Counted from the first letter of the stretch, positions 1-13,870 are shown. The stretch: DNA of 64,000 nucleotides from Saccoglossus kowalevskii (GCF_000003605.2 NW_003158134.1:1-64000), one strand, 5' to 3'. The notes: generated from the letters alone by a model not told the origin. Program-made: numbers and translations.

Positions 1-590
1 GCATGTTGTTGTTACTCACTTGATAATAGGTGCATGTTGTGTTACTCGCTTGATATAGGTGCATGTTGTGTTACTCACTTGATATAGGTGCATGTTGTGT
101 TACTCACTTGAGATAGGTGCATGTTGTGTTACTCACTTGATATAGGTGCATGTTGTGTTACTCACTTGAGATAGGTGCATGTTGTGTCACTCACTTGAGT
201 ACTTACCATTGCGTCACTCACATGAGATAGGTGCATGTTGTGTCACTCACATGAGATAGGTGCATGTTGTGTCACTCACATGAGATAGGTGCATGTTGTG
301 TCACTCACTTGATATAGGTGCATGTTGTGTTACTCACTTGAGTACTTACCATTGTGTCACTCACATGAGATAGGTGCATGTTGTGTCACTCACATGAGAT
401 AGGTGCATGTTGTATTACTCACTTGATATAGGTGCATGTTGTGTCACCCACTTGATATAGGTGCATGTTGTGTCACTCACATGAGATAGATGCATCATGT
501 GTCACTCACTTGATATAGGTGCATGTTGTGTCACTCACATGAGATAGGTGCATGTTGTGTCACTCACATGAGATAGGTGCATGTTGTGTC
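1..590 (+). repeat. Cassette alpha, copy 1 (window start)
   Basis: This cassette of about 0.4-0.6 kb opens with D-type units including the rare block gttactcgct (41), then E, D, E, an S unit (197), three A units, C and a second S unit (340). It ends with the chain gtattactcac, tcacccac, gatagatgcatcatg (491). The same order and private variants recur at 4300-4710, 5629-6245, 27255-27660 and 37122-37709. The offset to the 37 kb copy is 37,119 both at gttactcgct (41 to 37160) and at tgcatcatg (491 to 37610). The first unit at base 1 has two extra bases (ttgttgtta and gataatagg), which is seen nowhere else and could be a true indel or read error. Confidence 0.85.
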
Positions 591-869
591 ACTCACATGA
601 GATAGGTGCATGTTGTGTTACTCACTTGATATAGGTGCATGTTGTGTCACTCACTTGAGATAGGTGCATGTTGTGTCACTCACATGAGATAGGTGCATGT
701 TGTGTCACTCACATGAGATAGGTGCATGTTGTGTTACTCACTTGATATAGGTGCATGTTGTGTCACTCACATGAGATAGGTACATGTTGTGTCACTCACT
801 TGATATAGGTGCATGTTGTGTCACTCACTTGATATAGGTCCATGATGTGTCACTCACTTGAGATAGGTG

Positions 870-1100
870 CATGTTGTGTCACCCACTTGAGATAGGTGCT
901 TGTTGTGTCACTCACTTGACATAGGTGCATGTTGTGTTACTCACTTGAGATAGGTGCATGTTGTGTCACCCACTTGAGATAGGTGAATGTTGTGTCACTC
1001 ACTTGAGATAGGTGCATGTTGTGTCACCCACTTGAGATAAGTGCATGTTGTGTTACTCACTTGATATAGGTGCATGTTGTGTCACTCACTTGATACAAGT
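870..1100 (+). repeat. Diverged copy of the cacccacttgag cassette (delta)
   Basis: This run of units with tcacccac-ttgagata includes one ttgacatagg unit, gtgcttg and gtgaatg variants. It resembles the well-matched cassettes at 38290-38640, 44440-44790 and 56505-56810 in unit order, but lacks their gcgtgttg and gatattgg markers. It is probably an older relative of that cassette, or its precursor. Confidence 0.55.
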
Positions 1101-1270
1101 GCATGTTGTGTCACTCTCACATGAATAGATGCATGATGTGTCACTCACTTGATATAGATGCATGTTGTGTCACTCACATGAGATAGTGCATGTTGTGTCA
1201 CTCACATAAGATAGTGCATGTTGTGTCACTCACATGATGATAGGTGCATGTTGTGTTACTCACTTGATAT
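1100..1270 (+). repeat. Patch of irregular-length units
   Basis: Several units here depart from 29 bp: cactctcacatgaatag (extra tc, lost g) near 1110-1130, gatagtgcatg with one base lost near 1185, 1210 and 1265, and catgatgatagg near 1235. Such clusters of odd-length units are rare elsewhere in the array. They may mark an old exchange junction or a weakly homogenised patch. Confidence 0.7.
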
Positions 1271-3334
1271 AGTGCATGTTGTGTCACTCACTTGAGATAG
1301 GTGCATGTTGTGTCACTCACATGAGATAGGTGCATGTTGTGTCACTCACATGAGATAGGTGCATGTTGTGTCACTCACATGATATAGGTGCATGTTGTGT
1401 CACTCACTTGAGATAGGTGCATGTTTGTGTCACTCACATGAGATAGGTGCATGTTGTGTCACTCACATGAGATAGGTGCATGTTGTGTCACTCACTTGAT
1501 ATAGGTGCATGTTGTGTCACTCACTTGAGATAGGTGCATGTTGTGTCACTCACATGAGATAGGTGCATGTTGTGTCACTCACATGAGATAGGTGCATGTT
1601 GTGTCACTCACATAAGATAGGTGCATGTTGTGTCACTCACTTGATATAGGTGCATGTTGTGTCACTCACTTGATATAGGTGCATGTTGTGTCACTCACTA
1701 GAGTACTTACCATTGTGTCACTCACATGAGATAGGTGCCCTGTTGTGTCACCCAATTGAGTACTTACCATTGTGTCACTCACATGAGATAGGTGCATGTT
1801 GTGTCACTCACTTGAGTACTTACCATTGTGTCACTCACATGAGATAGGTGCATGTTGTGTCACTCACATGAGATAGGTGCATGTTGTGTCACTCACTTGA
1901 TATAGGTGCATGTTGTGTCACTCACTTGATATAGGTGCATGTTGTGTCGCTCACTTGATATAGGTGCATGTTGTGTTACTCACTTGAGATAGGTGCATGT
2001 TGTGTTACTCACTTGATATAGGTGCATGTTGTGTCACTCACTTGAGTACTTACCATTGTGTCACTCACATGAGATAGGTGCATGTTGTGTTACTCACTTG
2101 ATATAGGTGCATGTTGTGTTACTCACTTGATATAGGTGCATGTTGTGTTACTCACTTGAGATAGGTGCATGTTGTGTTACTCACTTGATATAGGTGCATG
2201 TTGTGTTACTCACTTGAGATAGGTGCATGTTGTGTCACTCACTTTGAGTACTTACCATTGTGTCACTCACATGAGATAGGTGCATGTTGTGTCACTCACA
2301 TTAGATAGGTGCATGTTGTGTCACTCACATGAGATAGGTGCATGTTGTGTTACTCACTTGATATAGGTGCATGTTGTGTCACCCACTTGATATAGGTGCA
2401 TGTTGTGTCACTCAAATGAGATAGATGCATGTTGTATCACTCACTTGATATAGGTGCATGTTGTGTCACTCACATGAGATAGGTGCATGTTGTGTCACTC
2501 ACATGAGATAGGTGCATGTTGTGTCACTCACATGAGATAGGTGCATGTTGTGTTACTCACTTGATATAGGTGCATGTTGTGTCACTCACTTGAAATAGGT
2601 GCATGTTGTGTCACTCACATGAGATAGGTGCATGTTGTGTCACTCACATGAGATAGGTGCATGTTGTGTTACTCTCTTGATATAGGTGCATGTTGTGTCA
2701 CTCACTTGAGATAGGTGCATGTTGTGTCACTCACATGAGATAGGTGCATGTTGTGTCACTCACATGAGATAGGTGCATGTTGTGTTACTCACTTGATATA
2801 GGTGCATGTTGTGTCACTCTCTTGAGATAGGTGCATGTTGTGTCACTCACATGAGATAGGTGCATGTTGTGTCACTCACATGAGATAGGTGCATGTTGTG
2901 TCACTCACATGAGATACGTGCATGTTGTGTCACTCACTTGATATAGGTGCATGTTGTGTCACTCACTTGAGATAGGTGCATGTTGTGTCACTCACATGAG
3001 ATAGGTGCATATTGTGTCACTCACTTGAGATAGGTGCATGTTGTGTCACTCACATGAGATAGGTGCATGTTGTGTCACTCACATGAGATAGGTGCATGTT
3101 GTGTCACTCACTTGAGATAGGTACATGTTGTGTTACTCACATGAGATAGGTGCATGTTGTGTTACTCACATGAGATAGGTGCATGTTGTGTTACTCACTT
3201 GATATAGGTGCATGTTGTGTTACTCACTTGAGATAGGTGCATGTTGTGTTACTCACTTGATATAGGTGCATGTTGTGTTACTCACTTGAGATAGGTGCAT
3301 GTTGTGTCACTCACTTGAGTACTTACCATTGTGT

Positions 3335-3900
3335 CACTCACATGAGATAGGTGCATGTTGTGTCACTCACATGAGATAGGTGCATGTTGTGTCACTCACA
3401 TGAGATAGGTGCATGTTGTGTCACTGACTTGATATAGGTGCATGTTGTGTTACTCACTTGAGTACTTACCATTGTGTCACTCACATGAGATAGGTGCATG
3501 TTGTGTCACTCACTTGAGATAGGTGCATGTTGTGTCACTCACTTGAGTACTTACCATTGTGCCACTCACATGAGATAGGTGCATGTTGTGTCACTCACAT
3601 GAGATAGGTGCATGTTGTGTCACTCACATGAGATAGGTGCATGTTGTGTCACTCACTTGATATAGGTGCATGTTGTGTCACTCACTAGAGTACTTACCAT
3701 TGTGTCACTCACATGAGATAGGTGCATGTTGTGTCACTCACTTGAGATAGGTGCATGTTGTGTCACTCACTGGAGATAGGTGCATGTTGTGTCACTCACT
3801 TGAGTACTTACCATTGTGTCACTCACATGAGATAGGAGCATGTTGTGTCACTCACATGAGATAGGTGCATGTTGTGTCACTCACATGAGATAGGTGCATG
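3335..3900 (+). repeat. Copy pair at offset 21,450, left member
   Basis: This stretch recurs at 24785-25350 with a constant offset of 21,450. That is fixed by four private variants: tcactgactt (3421 and 24871), gccactcac after an S unit (3561 and 25011), tggagatagg (3771 and 25221) and gataggagca (3831 and 25281). A shorter third copy lies at about 6525-6860 (tcactgactt at 6619, gccactcac at 6759, offset 3,198). The length is a whole set of units and the edges fall in ordinary array. Confidence 0.88.
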
Positions 3901-4299
3901 TTGTATTACTCACTTGATATAGGTGCATGTTGTGTCACCCACTTGATATAGGTGCATGTTGTGTCACTCACATGAGATAGATGCATGATGTGTCACTCAC
4001 TTGATATAGGTGCATGTTGTGTCACTCACATGAGATAGGTGCATGTTGTGTCACTCACATGAGATAGGTGCATGTTGTGTTACTCACTTGATATAGGTGC
4101 ATGTTGTGTCACTCACTTGAGATAGGTGCATGTTGTGTCACTCACATGAGATAGGTGCATGTTGTGTCACTCACATGAGATAGGTGCATGTTGTGTTACT
4201 CACTTGATATAGGTGCATGTTGTGTCACTCACTTGAGATAGGTGCATGTTGTGTCACTCACATGAGATAGGTGCATGTTGTGTCACTCACTTGAGATAG

Positions 4300-4710
4300 G
4301 TGCATGTTGTGTTACTCACTTGATATAGGTGCATGTTGTGTTACTCGCTTGATATAGGTGCATGTTGTGTTACTCACTTGATATAGGTGCATGTTGTGTT
4401 ACTCACTTGAGATAGGTGCATGTTGTGTTACTCACTTGATATAGGTGCATGTTGTGTTACTCACTTGAGATAGGTGCATGTTGTGTCACTCACTTGAGTA
4501 CTTACCATTGTGTCACTCACATGAGATAGGTGCATGTTGTGTCACTCACATGAGATAGGTGCATGTTGTGTCACTCACATGAGATAGGTGCATGTTGTGT
4601 CACTCACTTGATATAGGTGCATGTTGTATTACTCACTTGAGTACTTACCATTGTGTCACTCACATGAGATAGGTGCATGTTGTGTCACTCACATGAGATA
4701 GGTGCATGTT
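4300..4710 (+). repeat. Cassette alpha, copy 2
   Basis: This stretch matches 1-410 at a constant offset of 4,299 (gttactcgct at 4340 against 41). It carries the same D-D-E-D-E, S, A-A-A, C, S order. It has gtgtcactcac after the S core where copy 1 has gcgtcactcac, and it loses similarity after about 4710, where a one-base-short unit (gatagtgcatg) begins. Confidence 0.82.
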
Positions 4711-5628
4711 GTGTCACTCACATGAGATAGTGCATGTTGTGTCACTCACATTGGATAGGTGCATGTTGTGTCACTCACTTGAGATAGATGCATGTTGTGT
4801 CACTCACTTGATATAGGTGCATGTTGTGTCACTCACTTGAGTACTTACCATTGTGTCACTCACATGAGATAGGTGCATGTTGTGTCACTTACATGAGATA
4901 GGTGCATGTTGTGTCACTCACATGAGATAGGTGCATGTTGTGTCACTCACATGAGATCGGTGCATGTTGTGTCACTCACTTGATATAGGTACATGTTGTG
5001 TCACTCACTTGAGATAGGTGCATGTTGTGTCACTCACATGAGATAGGTGCATGTTGTGTCACTCACATGAGATAGGTGCATGTTGTGTCACTCACTTGAT
5101 ATAGGTGCATGTTGTGTCACTCACTTGAGATAGGTGCATGTTGTGTCACTCACATGAGATAGGTGCATGTTGTGTCACTCACATGAGATAGGTGCATGTT
5201 GTGTCACTCACATGAGATAGGTGCATGTTGTGTCACTCACTTGATATAGGTGCATATTGTGTCACTCACTTGAGATAGGTGCATGTTGTGTCACTCACAT
5301 GAGATAGGTGCATGTTGTGTCACTCACATGAGATAGGTGCATGTTGTGTCACTCACATGAGATAGGTGCATGTTGTGTCACTCACTTCAGATAGGTGCAT
5401 GTTGTGTCACTCACATGAGATAGGTGCATGTTGTGTCACTCACATGAGATAGGTGCATGTTGTGTCACTCACTTGATATAGGTGCATGTTGTGTCACTCA
5501 CTTGAGATAGGTGCATGTTGTGTCACTCACATGAGATAGGTGCATGTTGTGTCACTCACATGAGATAGGTGCATGTTGTGTCAATCACATGAGATAGGTG
5601 CATGTTGTGTCACTCACATGAGATAGGT

Positions 5629-6245
5629 GCATGTTGTATTACTCACTTGATATAGGTGCATGTTGTGTTACTCACTTGAGATAGGTGCATGTTGTGTTAC
5701 TCACTTGATATAGGTGCATGTTGTGTTACTCACTTGAGATAGGTGCATGTTGTGTCACTCACTTGAGTACTTACCATTGTGTCACTCACATGAGATAGGT
5801 GCATGTTGTGTCACTCACATGAGATAGGTGCATGTTGTGTCACTCACATGAGATAGGTGCATGTTGTGTCACTCACTTGATATAGGTGCATGTTGTGTTA
5901 CTCACTTGAGTACTTACCATTGTGTCACTCACATGAGATAGGTGCATGTTGTGTCACTCACATGAGATAGGTGCATGTTGTATTACTCACTTGATATAGG
6001 TGCATGTTGTGTCACCCACTTGATATAGGTGCATGTTGTGTCACTCACATGAGATAGATGCATCATGTGTCACTCACTTGATATAGGTGCATGTTGTGTC
6101 ACTCACATGAGATAGGTGCATGTTGTGTCACTCACATGAGATAGGTGCATGTTGTGTCACTCACATGAGATAGGTGCATGTTGTGTTACTCACTTGATAT
6201 AGGTGCATGTTGTGTCACTCACTTGAGATAGGTGCATGTTGTGTC
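5629..6245 (+). repeat. Cassette alpha, copy 3
   Basis: This stretch matches 61-680 at a constant offset of 5,568. The shared landmark tgcatcatg lies at 6059 here and at 491 in copy 1. The order D, E, D, E, S, A-A-A, C, E-like, S, A-A, gtattactcac, tcacccac, gatagatgcatcatg is the same. The copy lacks the gttactcgct unit at its left end. Confidence 0.82.
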
Positions 6246-6524
6246 ACTCACTTGAGATAGGTGCATGTTGTGTCACTCACATGAGATAGGTGCATGTTGT
6301 GTCACTCACTTGAGATAGGTACATGTTGTGTTACTCACTTGATATAGGTGCATGTTGTGTTACTCACTTGATATAGGTGCATGTTGTGTTACTCACTTGA
6401 TATAGGTGCATGTTGTGTTACTCACTTGAGATAGGTGCATGTTGTGTTACTCACTTGATATAGGTGCATGTTGTGTTACTCACTTGAGATAGGTGCATGT
6501 TGTGTCACTCACTTGAGTACTTAC

Positions 6525-6860
6525 CATTGTGTCACTCACATGAGATAGGTGCATGTTGTGTCACTCACATGAGATAGGTGCATGTTGTGTCACTCACATG
6601 AGATAGGTGCATGTTGTGTCACTGACTTGATATAGGTGCATGTTGTGTTACTCACTTGAGTACTTACCATTGTGTCACTCACATGAGATAGGTGCATGTT
6701 GTGTCACTCACTTGAGATAGGTGCATGTTGTGTCACTCACTTGAGTACTTACCATTGTGCCACTCACATGAGATAGGTGCATGTTGTGTCACTCACATGA
6801 GATAGGTGCATGTTGTGTCACTCACATGAGATAGGTGCATGTTGTGTCACTCACATGATA
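6525..6860 (+). repeat. Short copy of the 3335-3900 segment
   Basis: Offset 3,198 from the 3.3 kb segment holds at tcactgactt (6619) and gccactcac (6759). It diverges after about 6860, where the 3.6 kb copy has a ctagag S unit and this one continues with A units. Confidence 0.8.
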
Positions 6861-7544
6861 TAGGTGCATGTTGTGTCACTCACATGAGATAGGTGCATGT
6901 TGTGTCACTCACATGAGATAGGTGCATGTTGTGTCACTCACTTGAGATAGATGCATGTTGTGTCACTCACTTGATATAGGTGTATGTTGTGTCACTCACT
7001 TGAGTACTTACCATTGTGTCACTCACATGAGATAGGTGCATGTTGTGTCACTTACATGAGATAGGTGCATGTTGTGTCACTCACATGAGATAGGTGCATG
7101 TTGTGTCACTCACATGAGATCGGTGCATGTTGTGTCACTCACTTGATATAGGTGCATGTTGTGTCACTCACTTGAGATAGGTGCATGCTGTGTCACTCAC
7201 TTCAGATAGGTGCATGTTGTGTCACTCACATGAGATAGGTGCATGTTGTGTCACTCACATGAGATAGGTGCATGTTGTGTCACTCACTTGATATATGTGC
7301 ATGTTGTGTCACTCACTTGAGATAGGTGCATGTTGTGTCACTCACATAAGATAGGTGCATGTTGTGTCACTCACATGAGATAGGTGCATGTTGTGTCACT
7401 CACATGAGATAGGTGCATGCTGTGTCACTCACTTGATATAGGTGCATGTTGTGTCACTCACTTGAGATAGGTGCATGTTGTGTCACTCACATGAGATAGG
7501 TGCATGTTGTGTCACTCACAAGAGATAGGTGCATGTTGTGTCAC

Positions 7545-8690
7545 TCACATGAGATAGGTGCATGTTGTGTCACTCACTTGATATAGGTGCATGTTGTGTC
7601 ACTCACTTGATATAGGTGCATGTTGTGTCACTCACTAGAGTACTTACCATTGTGTCACTCACATGAGATAGGTGCCCTGTTGTGTCACCCACTTGAGTAC
7701 TTACCATTGTGTCACTCACATGAGATAGGTGCATGTTGTGTCACTCACTTGAGTACTTACCATTCTGTCACTCACATGAGATAGGTGCATGTTGTGTCAC
7801 TCACATGAGATAGGTGCATGTTGTGTCACTCACTTGATATAGGTGCATGTTGTGTCACTCACTTGATATAGGTGCATGTTGTGTCACTCACTTGATATAG
7901 GTGCATGTTGTGTTACTCACTTGAGATAGGTGCATGTTGTGTTACTCACTTGATATAGGTGCATGTTGTGTCACTCACTTGAGTACTTACCATTGTGTCA
8001 CTCACATGAGATAGGTGCATGTTGTGTTACTCACTTGAGCTAGGTGCATGTTGTGTTACTCACTTGATATAGGTGCATGTTGTGTTACTCACTTGATATA
8101 GGTGCATGTTGTGTTACTCACTTGAGATAGGTGCATGTTGTGTTACTCACTTGATATAGGTGCATGTTGTGTTACTCACTTGAGATAGGTGCATGTTGTG
8201 TCACTCACTTGAGTACTTACCATTGTGTCACTCACATGAGATAGGTGCATGTTGTGTCACTCACATGAGATATGTGCATGTTGTGTCACTCACTTGATAT
8301 AGGTGCATGTTGTGTTACTCACATGAGATAGGTGCATGTTGTGTCACTCACATGAGATAGGTGCATGTTGTGTCACTCACTTGATATAGGTGCATGTTGT
8401 GTCACTCACTAGAGTACTTACCATTGTGTCACTCACATGAGATAGGTGCATGTTGTGTCACTCACATGAGATAGGTGCATGTTGTGTCACTCACATGAGA
8501 TAGGTGCATGTTGTGTTACTCACTTGATATAGGTGCATGTTGTGTCACCCACTTGATATAGGTGCATGTTGTGTCACTCACATGAGATAAATGCATGTTG
8601 TGTCACTCACTTGATATAGGTGCATGTTGTGTCACTCACATGAGATAGGTGCATGTTTTGTCACTCACATGAGATAGGTGCATGTTGTGT
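7545..8690 (+). repeat. 1.1-kb copy pair at offset 22,490, left member
   Basis: This stretch of about 1.1 kb recurs at 30035-31180 with a fixed offset of 22,490. Shared landmarks are ttgagctagg (tcacttgagc at 8031 and 30521) and catgagataa (8581 and 31071). The left copy has gccctgttg at 7674 where the right copy has gcacagttg at 30164, and gatatgtgc near 8270 where the right has gataggtgc. It is one of the longest colinear pairs without an internal indel that I could follow. Confidence 0.87.
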
Positions 8691-10290
8691 CACTCACATG
8701 AGATAGGTGCATGTTGTGTCACTCACATGAGATAGATGCATGTTGTGTCACTCACATGAGATAGGTGCATGTTGTGTCACTCACTTGATATAGGTGCATG
8801 TTGTGTCACTCACTTGAGATAGGTGCATGTTGTGTCACTCACATGAGATAGGTGCATGTTGTGTCACTCACATGAGATAGGTGCATGTTGTGTCAATCAC
8901 ATGAGATAGGTGCATGTTGTGTCACTCACTTGAGATAGATGCATGTTGTGTCACACACTTGATATAGGTGCATGTTGTGTCACTCACATGAGATAGGTGC
9001 ATGTTGTGTTACTCACTTGATATAGGTGCATGTTGTGTCACTCACTTGAGATAGGTGCATGTTGTGTCACTCACATGAGATAGGTGCATGTTGTGTCACT
9101 CACATGAGATAGGTGCATGTTGTGTCACTCACATGAGATAGGTGCATGTTGTGTCACTCACATGAGATAGGTGCATGTTGTGTCACTCACTTGATATAGG
9201 TGCATGTTGTGTCACTCACTTGAGATAGGTGCATGTTGTGTCACTCACATGAGATAGGTGCATGTTGTGTCACTCACATGAGATAGGTGCATGTTGTGTC
9301 ACTCACATGAGATAGGTGCATGTTGTGTCACTCACATGAGATAGGTGCATGTTGTGTCACTCACTTGAGATAGATGCATGTTGTGTCACTCACTTGATAT
9401 AGGTGTATGTTGTGTCACTCACTTGAGTACTTACCATTGTGTCACTCACATGAGATAGGTGCATGTTGTGTCACTTACATGAGATAGGTGCATGTTGTGT
9501 CACTCACATGAGATAGGTGCATGTTGTGTCACTCACATGAGATCGGTGCATGTTGTGTCACTCACTTGATATAGGTGCATGTTGTGTCACTCACTTGAGA
9601 TAGGTGCATGCTGTGTCACTCACTTCAGATAGGTGCATGTTGTGTCACTCACATGAGATAGGTGCATGTTGTGTCACTCACATGAGATAGGTGCATGTTG
9701 TGTCACTCACTTGATATAGGTGCATGTTGTGTCACTCACTTGAGATAGGTGCATGTTGTGTCACTCACATGAGATAGGTGCATGTTGTGTCACTCACATG
9801 AGATAGGTGCATGTTGTGTCACTCACATGAGATAGGTGCATGTTGTGTCACTCACTTGAGATAGATGCATGTTGTGTCACACACTTGATATAGGTGCATG
9901 TTGTGTCACTCACATGAGATAGGTGCATGTTGTGTTACTCACTTGATATAGGTGCATGTTGTGTTACTCACTTGAGATAGGTGCATGTTGTGTCACTCAC
10001 ATGAGATAGGTGCATGTTGTGTCACTCACATGAGATAGGTGCATGTTGTGTCACTCACATGAGATAGGTGCATGTTGTGTCACTCACATGAGATAGGTGC
10101 ATGTTGTGTCACTCACTTGATATAGGTGCATGTTGTGTCACTCACTTGAGATAGGTGCATGTTGTGTCACTCACATGAGATAGGTGCATGTTGTGTCACT
10201 CACATGAGATAGGTGCATGTTGTGTCACTCACATGAGATAGGTGCATGTTGTGTCACTCACATGAGATAGGTGCATGTTGTGTCACTCAC

Positions 10291-11460
10291 TTGAGATAGA
10301 TGCATGTTGTGTCACTCACTTGATATAGGTGCATGTTGTGTCACTCACTTGAGTACTTACCATTGTGTCACTCACATGAGATAGGTGCATGTTGTGTCAC
10401 TTACATGAGATAGGTGCATGTTGTGTCACTCACATGAGATAGGTGCATGTTGTGTCACTCACATGAGATCGGTGCATGTTGTGTCACTCACTTGATATAG
10501 GTACATGTTGTGTCACTCACTTGAGATAGGTGCATGTTGTGTCACTCACATGAGATAGGTGCATGTTGTGTCACTCACTTCAGATAGGTGCATGTTGTGT
10601 CACTCACATGAGATAGGTGAATGTTGTGTCACTCACATGAGATAGGTGCATGTTGTGTCACTCACTTGATATAGGTGCATGTTGTGTCACTCACTTGAGA
10701 TAGATGCATGTTGTGTCACACACTTGATATAGGTGCATGTTGTGTCACTCACTTGAGTACTTACCATTGTGTCACTCACATGAGATAGGTGCATGTTGTG
10801 TTACTCACTTGAGTACTTACCATTGTGTCACTCACATGAGATAGGTGCATGTTGTGTCACTCACATGAGATAGGTGCATGTTGTGTCACTCACTTGATAT
10901 AGGTGCATGTTGTGTCACTCACTTGATATAGGTGCATGTTGTGTCACTCACTAGAGTACTTACCATTGTGTCACTCACATGAGATAGGTGCCCTGTTGTG
11001 TCACCCACTTGAGTACTTACCATTGTGTCACTCACATGAGATAGGTGCATGTTGTGTCACTCACTTGAGTACTTACCATTGTGTCACTCACATGAGATAG
11101 GTGCATGTTGTGTCACTCACATGAGATAGGTGCATGTTGTGTCACTCACTTGAGTACTTACCATTGTGTCACTCACATGAGATAGGTGCATGTTGTGTCA
11201 CTCACATGAGATAGGTGGATGTTGTGTCACTCACTTGATATAGGTGCATGTTGTGTCACTCACTTGATATAGGTGCATGTTGTGTCACTCACTAGAGTAC
11301 TTACCATTGTGTCACTCACATGAGATAGGTGCGTGTTGTGTCACCCACTTGAGTACTTACCATTGTGTCACTCACATGATATAGGTGCATGTTGTGTCAC
11401 TCACTTGAGTACTTACCATTGTGTCACTCACATGAGATAGGTGCATTTTGTGTCACTCAC
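10291..11460 (+). repeat. Cassette beta (ccctg type), copy 1
   Basis: The landmark order is gatcggtg (10467), ggtacatg, cttcagatagg, gtgaatg, tcacacac, S units, gccctgttg (10990), S units, gtggatg (11217) and gcgtgttg (11331). The same order with the same spacing recurs at 16190-17340 (offset 5,899 at all of gatc, gccc, ggat and gcgt). It recurs over a shorter span near 52600-53500 (gatcggtg 52783, gccctg 53306, again 523 apart) and, with one unit less and one extra t, at 20082-20577. The ccctg unit is one base longer than normal. Confidence 0.88.
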
Positions 11461-11760
11461 ATGAGATAGGTGCATGTTGTGTCACTCACTTGATATAGGT
11501 GCATGTTGTGTCACTCACTTGATATAGGTGCATGTTGTGTCACTCACTTGATATAGGTGCATGTTGTGTCACTCACTAGAGTACTTACCATTGTGTCACT
11601 CACATGAGATAGGTGCGTGTTGTGTCACCCACTTGAGTACTTACCATTGTGTCACTCACATGATATAGGTGCATGTTGTGTCACTCACTTGAGTACTTAC
11701 CATTGTGTCACTCACATGAGATAGGTGCATTTTGTGTCACTCACATGAGATAGGTGCATG
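11331..11760 (+). repeat. Local 284-bp tandem duplication
   Basis: The gcgtgttg variant followed by an S unit, a catgatatagg unit, an S unit and a gcattttgtg unit occurs twice in a row, with gcgt at 11331 and 11615. The 284-bp step equals seven 29-bp plus three 27-bp units. The matching copy of this cassette at 17230 lacks the second round, so this duplication arose after the 5,899-bp pair split. Confidence 0.82.
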
Positions 11761-12189
11761 TTGTGTCACTCACTTGATATAGGTGCATGTTGTGTCACTC
11801 ACTAGAATACTTACCGTTGTGTCACTCACATGAGATAGATGAAATGTTGTGTCACTCACATGAGATCGGTGCATGTTGTGTCACTCACTTGATATAGGTA
11901 CATGTTGTGTCACTCACTTGAGATAGGTGCATGTTGTGTCACTCACATGAGATAGGTGCATGTTGTGTCACTCACATGAGATAGGTGCATGTTGTGTCAC
12001 TCACATGAGATAGGTGCATGTTGTGTCACTCACTTGATATAGGTGCATGTTGTGTCACTCACTTGAGATAGGTGCATGTTGTGTCACTCACATGAGATAG
12101 GTGCATGTTGTGTCACTCACATGAGATAGGTGCATGTTGTGTCACTCACATGAGATAGGTGCATGTTGTGTCACTCACTTGAGATAGAT

Positions 12190-12790
12190 GCATGTTGTGT
12201 CACACACTTGATATAGGTGCATGTTGTGTCACTCACATGAGATAGGTGCATGTTGTGTTACTCACTTGATATAGGTGCATGTTGTGTCACTCACTTGAGA
12301 TAGGTGCATGTTGTGTCACTCACATGAGATAGGTGCATGTTGTGTCACTCACATGAGATAGGTGCATGTTGTGTCACTCACATGAGATAGGTGCATGTTG
12401 TGTCACTCACATGAGATAGGTGCATGTTGTGTCACTCACTTGAGATAGAGGCATGTTGTGTCACTCACTTGATATAGGTGCATGTTGTGTCACTCACTTG
12501 AGTACTTACCATTGTGTCACTCACATGAGATAGGTGCATGTTGTGTCACTTACATGAGATAGGTGCATGTTGTGTCACTCACATGAGATAGGTGCATGTT
12601 GTGTCACTCACATGAGATCGGTGCATGTTGTGTCACTCACTTGATATAGGTACATGTTGTGTCACTCACTTGAGATAGGTGCATGTTGTGTCACTCACAT
12701 GAGATAGGTGCATGTTGTGTCACTCACTTCAGATAGGTGCATGTTGTGTCACTCACATGAGATAGGTGCATGTTGTGTCACTCACATGAG
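12190..12790 (+). repeat. Copy pair at offset 7,466, left member
   Basis: This segment carries gatagaggcatg (12441), gatcggtg (12616) and cacttcagat (12725). It recurs at about 19630-20255 with a fixed offset of 7,466 for these three landmarks. Towards the left end the offset is 7,437 (cacacacttg at 12201 and 19638), a difference of exactly one 29-bp unit. Confidence 0.84.
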
Positions 12791-13499
12791 ATAGGTGCAT
12801 GTTGTGTCACTCACTTGATATAGGTGCATGTTGTGTCACTCACTTGAGATAGGTGCATGTTGTGTCACTCACATGAGATAGGTGCATGTTGTGTCACTCA
12901 CATGAGATAGGTGCATGTTGTGTCACTCACATGAGATAGGTGCATGTTGTGTCACTCACTTGAGATAGATGCATGTTGTGTCACACACTTGATATAGGTG
13001 CATGTTGTGTCACTCACATGAGATAGGTGCATGTTGTGTTACTCACTTGATATAGGTGCATGTTGTGTCACTCACTTGAGATAGGTGCATGTTGTGTCAC
13101 TCACATGAGATAGGTGCATGTTGTGTCACTCACATGAGATAGGTGCATGTTGTGTCACTCACATGAGATAGGTGCATGTTGTGTCACTCACATGAGATAG
13201 GTGCATGTTGTGTCACTCACTTGATATAGGTGCATGTTGTGTCACTCACTTGAGATAGGTGCATGTTGTGTCACTCACATGAGATAGGTGCATGTTGTGT
13301 CACTCACATGAGATAGGTGCATGTTGTGTCACTCACATGAGATAGGTGCATGTTGTGTCACTCACTTGAGATAGATGCATGTTGTGTCACTCACTTGATA
13401 TAGGTGTATGTTGTGTCACTCACTTGAGTACTTACCATTGTGTCACTCAAATGAGATAGGTGCATGTTGTGTCACTTACATGAGATAGGTGCATGTTGT

Positions 13500-13870
13500 G
13501 TCACTCACATGAGATAGGTGCATGTTGTGTTACTCACTTGATATAGGTGCATGTTGTGTCACCCACTTGATATAGGTGCATGTTGTGTCACTCACATGAG
13601 ATAGATGCATGTTGTGTCACTCACTTGATATAGGTGCATGTTGTGTCACTCACATGAGATAGGTGCATGTTGTGTCACTCACATGAGATAGGTGCATGTT
13701 GAGTCACTCACATGAGATAGGTGCATGTTGTGTTACTCACTTGATATAGGTGCATGTTGTGTCACTCACTTGAAATAGGTGCATGTTGTGTCACTCACAT
13801 GAGATAGGTGCATGTTGTGTCACTCACATGAGATAGGTGCATGTTGTGCTACTCACTTGATATAGGTGCA
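13500..13870 (+). repeat. Copy pair at offset 3,965, left member
   Basis: Private variants gttgagtcac (gagtc at 13701) and gtgctactc (gct at 13848) recur at 17666 and 17813, both exactly 3,965 further on. The first variant makes a perfect TGAGTCA, found in my reading only in this pair. Confidence 0.83.

Noticed and set aside
1-60. Left array boundary at base 1, because the first unit is odd
   Set aside because: The first unit only has two extra bases, and the following 590 bp is an ordinary cassette found four more times inside the array, so the window simply opens mid-array.
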